NCBI GenBank assembly: GCA_016926805.1
Contig: JAFGNV010000029.1
Coordinates: 1-64,000 of the forward strand
Direction of reading: 5' to 3'
Length of the DNA stretch: 64,000 nucleotides
Source of the DNA: Anaerolineae bacterium
GTDB lineage: Bacteria > Chloroflexota > Anaerolineae > 4572-78 > J111
The position numbers and the translations under genes are program-made. This document shows, piece after piece, positions 60,010-64,000 of this stretch. Within the stretch, counting starts at the first letter, position 1; each line of letters begins with the position of its first letter. The notes beneath the pieces are model-generated. The model was given only the letters and a program-made list of their open reading frames with translations. It was not told where the DNA came from and ran no database searches.

Positions 60010-62586
60010 CTACTCAAATGTAAGCCGCATCAATTGATCGCCAAATGTTATCTCCATCTGGGGGGCGGCCAGATCGGCAACGCAGTAGGGATTCTCATAA
60101 TGCTTAAAGCCCGTAATCGGCTGTTCTTTGCCATTCAACAACAACGGCCCTGTCCAGCCAAAGGCCAGGGTTTCACCGCGCAAAGTGTCGCATTGGGCCG
60201 ATAGGTCGTCAAACGCGACGGCCAAAGCCAGCACTTTCTCCTGGAATTTGCCGAACTCGCCGTCCAACGCGGCCCGGCCCATGTGACACAGCCACACATT
60301 GTGCTGCCCGTAAGAACGCAGCTCGCGATAGGCATTATCACCTTGCGTGATGAGTTCAAAACCCCGGGCAGCGGTCAGCGCCAGGTAGCCGTTGTCTTTC
60401 CGGGCAAAAGCCCATGGCTGGCCGTTGGCGCCGTCGCGCAGGATGTACTCGTCAAAAGCATAAACGGGGAAATAGGCGTGGGTGAAGCCCAGCCAATCAT
60501 CCTCCGGCAGGTTATGGATAGAAATCAACACGTCTTTCCATTGGGCGGTGCGGGGCAAGATGACATTGCCGTGCCAGAAGCCGGGCCGGTGAGAGCCTTC
60601 CTCGCTGACCCAGGCCGGATGGTTGACAAACACAACCGCGTCGGGCCCCAGGGTCGCCTGCCAGATGTGTTCTTGAGAACCACTCTCGCCGGGGTGGTAA
60701 TCCTGGGCTGAGCAGAGCATGTAGTCGGGGGTTTTGTAGGTTACTTTGTTGACTTCCCAGGTGCCGGTGATTTGGTCGCACCATTCCTCAAATTCACCCG
60801 CGTGATGCTCCCGGTTCCACATTGCCTCAGGTAAATCGGTGGCAATCTGTTGAATCAGAGGCGGAAGTTCATAATTTTCGGCGCAGGTCAGGCTGACCAG
60901 CCCCAGAATGTGCTGGTTAAAAACGCCCATGCCCCACTTCAAACGGCTAATGCCGGCGGTTGACTCCAACCGGCCGCCTTTAATGTGAGGGCTGTAAGTC
61001 CGCCCGTGGGTGGAACCAAACACGCCCCGGTACGAATTGACCGCCATGGTAAAAAACATCTTATCCATAATAACCGCGGCCAGTTCGTACACCTGGGGGT
61101 TTTCAGCCAGATCAACCAGGTGCGACAGGGCCAGCAAATCTTCCTCAAAATAAACGTTAGAGTCCCATTCCTGAAAACCGCCTCTGGCGCGTTTGCGCAG
61201 CCAGGAGAGAGCCAGCCGCTCGCCTTTTTCCCGATGCCACTGGCCGGTCTGGTTGGCGTTGGTAAAGGTTTGGTTGGGGAAAAGCTGGCCGGCCAGAATC
61301 TCGCCGGTGTGGAAGAGGATTTGATGGTTTTCCGACCAGTACCACATCACATCGCTGCCCGGCTCGTCTGCCCAATACTTAAAATTGAGGATACACGCCT
61401 TTAGGGGTTTTTTGATCTCCGCCGGGAAAGATGGATCATCCCCATAACGATACAGCATGCCCAACAGGCCAGCCAGGTAAAAATCGCTGCAATCCTCGCG
61501 CCGGTTGATCCGCTCAATTGCCGCCAGGATGTTTTCTGTTTTAACCTGCGTCCACTGACCAAGTGCCATCCTGGCAATTTCGGAAAAAACATTCTGCTCG
61601 CGGTGGGCGGCGTCTGCCAGAGCCTCCTGGCGGCGTTCCTGATAGGTGCCGTAGGGGGTTTGGGAATAACGATGACGCATGAGCCAAAAAGGAATCTTGC
61701 GCTGGATCCGCATATTGCCTTCGTGAAATTCGCGGGGATTCGGCATCAACACGGCTTGATAGGGGCCTTCCGGAAAATGATAGGCCCGACTCAGATGGGT
61801 CTCATTGGTTTCTTTATTTTCACCAAATTTGAGCGACTCCAGATAAATCCGGTTGGATGGTGTTTGAAACCGTATTGCTGCCGTGGCTGGTGGCGGCATA
61901 TCTTCCGGCAAACGCAGGATGATTTGGTCATCCCACACGTACACATCCCGATCCAGGAAAGCGGCCTCAAACATTTGCTCAAGGGTGTGATGGCGTGTCA
62001 CGTCCTCGTGAGTGGTTGGCAGAAATACCGGGGTTTCGGCGGGCAACCCTACAATTTGGAGAGCCATAGCATACGGGCAGTCGCGGGTGGCAACCGCTTC
62101 AAAACGCACCAGAATTTCGTTGTGCCCCTCGTGCAGCGTAGCCTGAAAAGGGACGCGGTGTGGTAATTGGTGGTAAAAATGTTCCTGGCGGTGAATGTGG
62201 TGGCCGTTCAACCAAACGTCTGCCGGTCCGTTGGTGGTCAGGATGAAGGTTACTTTCTGGGAAGTAGCACTGGCCACTCGGGCATAGGTCCAGGCTTGCA
62301 GATAATGGCAAGTATGGTAAAAGGCAGACAGGTCAACAAAGTGATCGTCCCGGCAGCGAAGGTAGTTCCATTTCAACTCGGTATCTCCTACCCGGAAGGT
62401 CGCCTGGTCGACAGGGGTCTGGGTTACGCCTGACTCCGGCTGATGGTAGTGGCGGACAATCTGCAATTTGAAATCCTCGCCCTGAAAGTGGTTCAGGTTA
62501 GAAACAGGAATGGCCTGAGGCCCGGCCACCAACCAATGGTGAAGGTAACCGTGGTGCAGCTTATAGTTGAGATAGAGGTTAGCCAT
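60010..62586 (-). CDS. Unassigned large protein, probable carbohydrate-active enzyme
   Basis: 858 residues from the ATG at 62586, nine bases after AAGGAG; an upstream in-frame start lacks a site. Not recognised as a named family. Seen: an N-terminal beta-rich, jelly-roll-like region ~1-290 (TNGPADVWLNGHHIHRQEHF, as in sugar-binding sandwich domains), a helix-rich middle ~300-620 rich in Trp/Tyr/His (WYWSENHQILFHTGEILAGQLFPN, WDSNVYFEEDLLALSHLV) recalling alpha/alpha-toroid lyases and hydrolases, and a C-terminal beta region. No signal peptide or TM. Its place upstream of PL26, PL22 and GH38 genes on the same strand suggests a lyase or uronyl/rhamnosyl hydrolase of pectin (inference). Confidence 0.75.
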   Translation of the reverse strand: MANLYLNYKLHHGYLHHWLVAGPQAIPVSNLNHFQGEDFKLQIVRHYHQPESGVTQTPVDQATFRVGDTELKWNYLRCRDDHFVDLSAFYHTCHYLQAWTYARVASATSQKVTFILTTNGPADVWLNGHHIHRQEHFYHQLPHRVPFQATLHEGHNEILVRFEAVATRDCPYAMALQIVGLPAETPVFLPTTHEDVTRHHTLEQMFEAAFLDRDVYVWDDQIILRLPEDMPPPATAAIRFQTPSNRIYLESLKFGENKETNETHLSRAYHFPEGPYQAVLMPNPREFHEGNMRIQRKIPFWLMRHRYSQTPYGTYQERRQEALADAAHREQNVFSEIARMALGQWTQVKTENILAAIERINRREDCSDFYLAGLLGMLYRYGDDPSFPAEIKKPLKACILNFKYWADEPGSDVMWYWSENHQILFHTGEILAGQLFPNQTFTNANQTGQWHREKGERLALSWLRKRARGGFQEWDSNVYFEEDLLALSHLVDLAENPQVYELAAVIMDKMFFTMAVNSYRGVFGSTHGRTYSPHIKGGRLESTAGISRLKWGMGVFNQHILGLVSLTCAENYELPPLIQQIATDLPEAMWNREHHAGEFEEWCDQITGTWEVNKVTYKTPDYMLCSAQDYHPGESGSQEHIWQATLGPDAVVFVNHPAWVSEEGSHRPGFWHGNVILPRTAQWKDVLISIHNLPEDDWLGFTHAYFPVYAFDEYILRDGANGQPWAFARKDNGYLALTAARGFELITQGDNAYRELRSYGQHNVWLCHMGRAALDGEFGKFQEKVLALAVAFDDLSAQCDTLRGETLAFGWTGPLLLNGKEQPITGFKHYENPYCVADLAAPQMEITFGDQLMRLTFE

Positions 62587-62728
62587 ATAACGAGACTCCT
62601 TAGACGTTATTTGCTTAAGGGCATATCTTACCAAAAAGCGAGACCAAAGCAAAGCAACTCAACGCTATTTGCCCTAATCCTTCTATCCGAGTTGCCTCAC
62701 TTCGACTCATTCAAGGGGGCCAAAGATT

Positions 62729-64000
62729 TTAACTCACTGCGCTTGTTTCTTCTTCGGGAACCACCCAGGGGGGATGCGGCACACTCATTTCTCGCAGGTG
62801 AGAGGCATAAATAAACCGGTACGCGTCGGTTATATAAAAATGACCATATCGTTTTTCCGGGAGAGTATCTACAAAGCGGGAGGCCAACAGTTCGGCCATG
62901 GCTTCGTCCATACCTCTTTCAACCTCGTAGTCGAAATAGATGGCCAAGTCTCTGGCGGGGTCTTCGATAACCCGTTTGATGCCAAAACTCCGGGGAAAAC
63001 GATGAGCCGGTGAATATCGTTCCAGGGCAAACGCGCCCGGCGACGCCGAGTGAATGAAATGTTTATGTTGGTAAATAAAATTCACGGTCTCCTGGGCATG
63101 CTCAATGGTTTCGCCAGGGAAACCGAAGAAAAAGAAGGTGTGATTCCAGATCCCGGCGGCAGCGCTCTGGCGCAGGATGCGGCTCATGTGTTCAAGCTGG
63201 GTGCCCTTGGCCATGGCCTCCATCATCGGCTCCGAAGCGGTTTCCAGACCAAACAGCAACATGCAGCAGCCTGCCGGAGCCAGAGCATCAAGGATGTTCT
63301 GGGTCAGTGGTTTCTCAAAGCGGACGCAGCCACACCAGTAAATGGGCGGGTCCTGTGGGGCCAGCAAGGACGACATGTCTCGCAAATTACGCGGCGTGAT
63401 GGCTTCGTCGGCAAAAAAGATATGCCGGACGCCATACTTTTTGTGCAACGCGGTCATCTGGTCAACCACGCGCTGCGCTTGGAGTTGGCGATATGAGGGT
63501 GGCCCGGCGTAATCCACGTTGCAAAAGGCGCATTTACCATAGTAGCAACCCCGGGCGGTGCGCAACGGCAACACCAGTTTGGGGGCCAGGTAGCGATCCA
63601 GCGGTAAGCCGTCAAAATCGGGCAACGCCAGATCAAAGCTTTTTTCCGGTTCTGTGGGGGCTGTCACCCGAACCTGGTCGCCGTCTTCATAGATGAGATT
63701 GGGCACGGGCGACAGGTCGCCGTTGCTCTCAAGCGCTTCAACCAGCCGCAGGAGAGGGGTTTCCCCTTCAAAGGTCACGGCACTATCGAACCACTCAAAA
63801 AACGCGGGTACCTGAGGAATTGCCTCACGGAGCATGGTGATGTGCGGGCCACCCGTGGTGACGTGACAGGGTAAACCGGCCTGCTTAATCAGGTGGGCCA
63901 GGGTCACCCCGGCCAACATCTGATCCAGGCTCGGAATCGAGATGCCGACGAGGTCGGGTTGTTCACGTTCAATATCGGGGATTACCATACCCCGGAAGAG
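62729..64000 (-). CDS. B12-binding-domain radical SAM protein (5' partial)
   Basis: 423 codons visible; the frame is open to the right edge and the N-terminal cobalamin-binding Rossmann half is cut, so the start lies outside. Remaining B12-binding part: PDLVGISIPSL, HVTTGGPHITM. Radical SAM core ~145-360: RGCYYGKCAFCNVD provides the 4Fe-4S cysteines (spacing CX4CX2C), FFADEAITP, LLFGLETASEPMM, GFPGETIEHAQETVNFI. Such enzymes methylate or rearrange unactivated carbons or modify peptides and lipids; substrate unknown. A 142-base gap separates it from the pectin locus gene downstream, so it is probably unrelated to it. Confidence 0.88.
   Translation of the reverse strand, partial: LFRGMVIPDIEREQPDLVGISIPSLDQMLAGVTLAHLIKQAGLPCHVTTGGPHITMLREAIPQVPAFFEWFDSAVTFEGETPLLRLVEALESNGDLSPVPNLIYEDGDQVRVTAPTEPEKSFDLALPDFDGLPLDRYLAPKLVLPLRTARGCYYGKCAFCNVDYAGPPSYRQLQAQRVVDQMTALHKKYGVRHIFFADEAITPRNLRDMSSLLAPQDPPIYWCGCVRFEKPLTQNILDALAPAGCCMLLFGLETASEPMMEAMAKGTQLEHMSRILRQSAAAGIWNHTFFFFGFPGETIEHAQETVNFIYQHKHFIHSASPGAFALERYSPAHRFPRSFGIKRVIEDPARDLAIYFDYEVERGMDEAMAELLASRFVDTLPEKRYGHFYITDAYRFIYASHLREMSVPHPPWVVPEEETSAVS

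Overview
The window looks like a chromosomal segment of a Chloroflexota bacterium, probably near Anaerolineae. This is inferred from protein style, not from a marker gene: many multi-GAF signalling proteins, extracellular linkers rich in Thr-Pro (TPTPTP), Ser/Thr kinases ending in TolB/PD40 propellers, a pair of roadblock proteins, and a Trypco1 (CU044_2847) protein. The only RNA gene seen is a tRNA-Val(TAC). No transposase, integrase, phage gene or CRISPR array was seen.

Bases 2-25270, all + strand: a signalling array of eleven genes with mostly short gaps. Seven multi-domain sensors (Cache/HAMP/GAF, HTH-less LacI-type ligand domain/GAF, PAS/GAF) have no output domain and end in the same kind of ~55-residue tail. 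An orphan PstS-like lipoprotein sits among them. One Cache-HAMP-GAF histidine kinase follows, with the kinase core where the others have the tail. Eight bases later comes a threonine synthase fused in frame to two receiver domains, then a DivK-like receiver. The likely flow is many inputs to one kinase to two receiver proteins, one of them an amino-acid biosynthetic enzyme.

Bases 25271-42476: a palindrome-rich spacer, a family 2 glycosyltransferase, a Ser/Thr kinase with TPR repeats on both sides of the membrane, a Phd-like orphan antitoxin coupled to an inositol-phosphatase family enzyme, and two roadblock proteins. A bidirectional terminator separates these from two minus-strand membrane proteins with related propellers: a Ser/Thr kinase, and a 1237-residue protein with aromatic WW-like repeats and a LysM domain. 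Then come a polytopic alkaline-phosphatase-superfamily protein, RmlD and a second glycosyltransferase.

Bases 42519-51149: Trypco1 protein (-); a two-gene operon (-) of an orphan ParA and a four-TM membrane protein whose N-terminus carries a ParB-like ParA-contact motif; a divergent SH3b secreted protein behind a symmetric promoter region; a GT39-type glycosyltransferase and a clan GH-A glycosidase (-); tRNA-Val with its own promoter and terminator.

Bases 51310-62586: a carbohydrate-degradation locus aimed at pectin/rhamnogalacturonan: Gfo/Idh/MocA oxidoreductase (+), GH38 alpha-mannosidase, HAD hydrolase, oligogalacturonate lyase (PL22), PL26/YetA-like lyase and an unassigned 858-residue protein. 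A B12-binding radical SAM protein runs off the right edge.

Strongest candidates for something new: the ThrC-REC-REC fusion with its sensor array, and the ParA/membrane-protein pair with a ParB-type N-terminal peptide. Domain boundaries are estimates made by eye; no database search was run.
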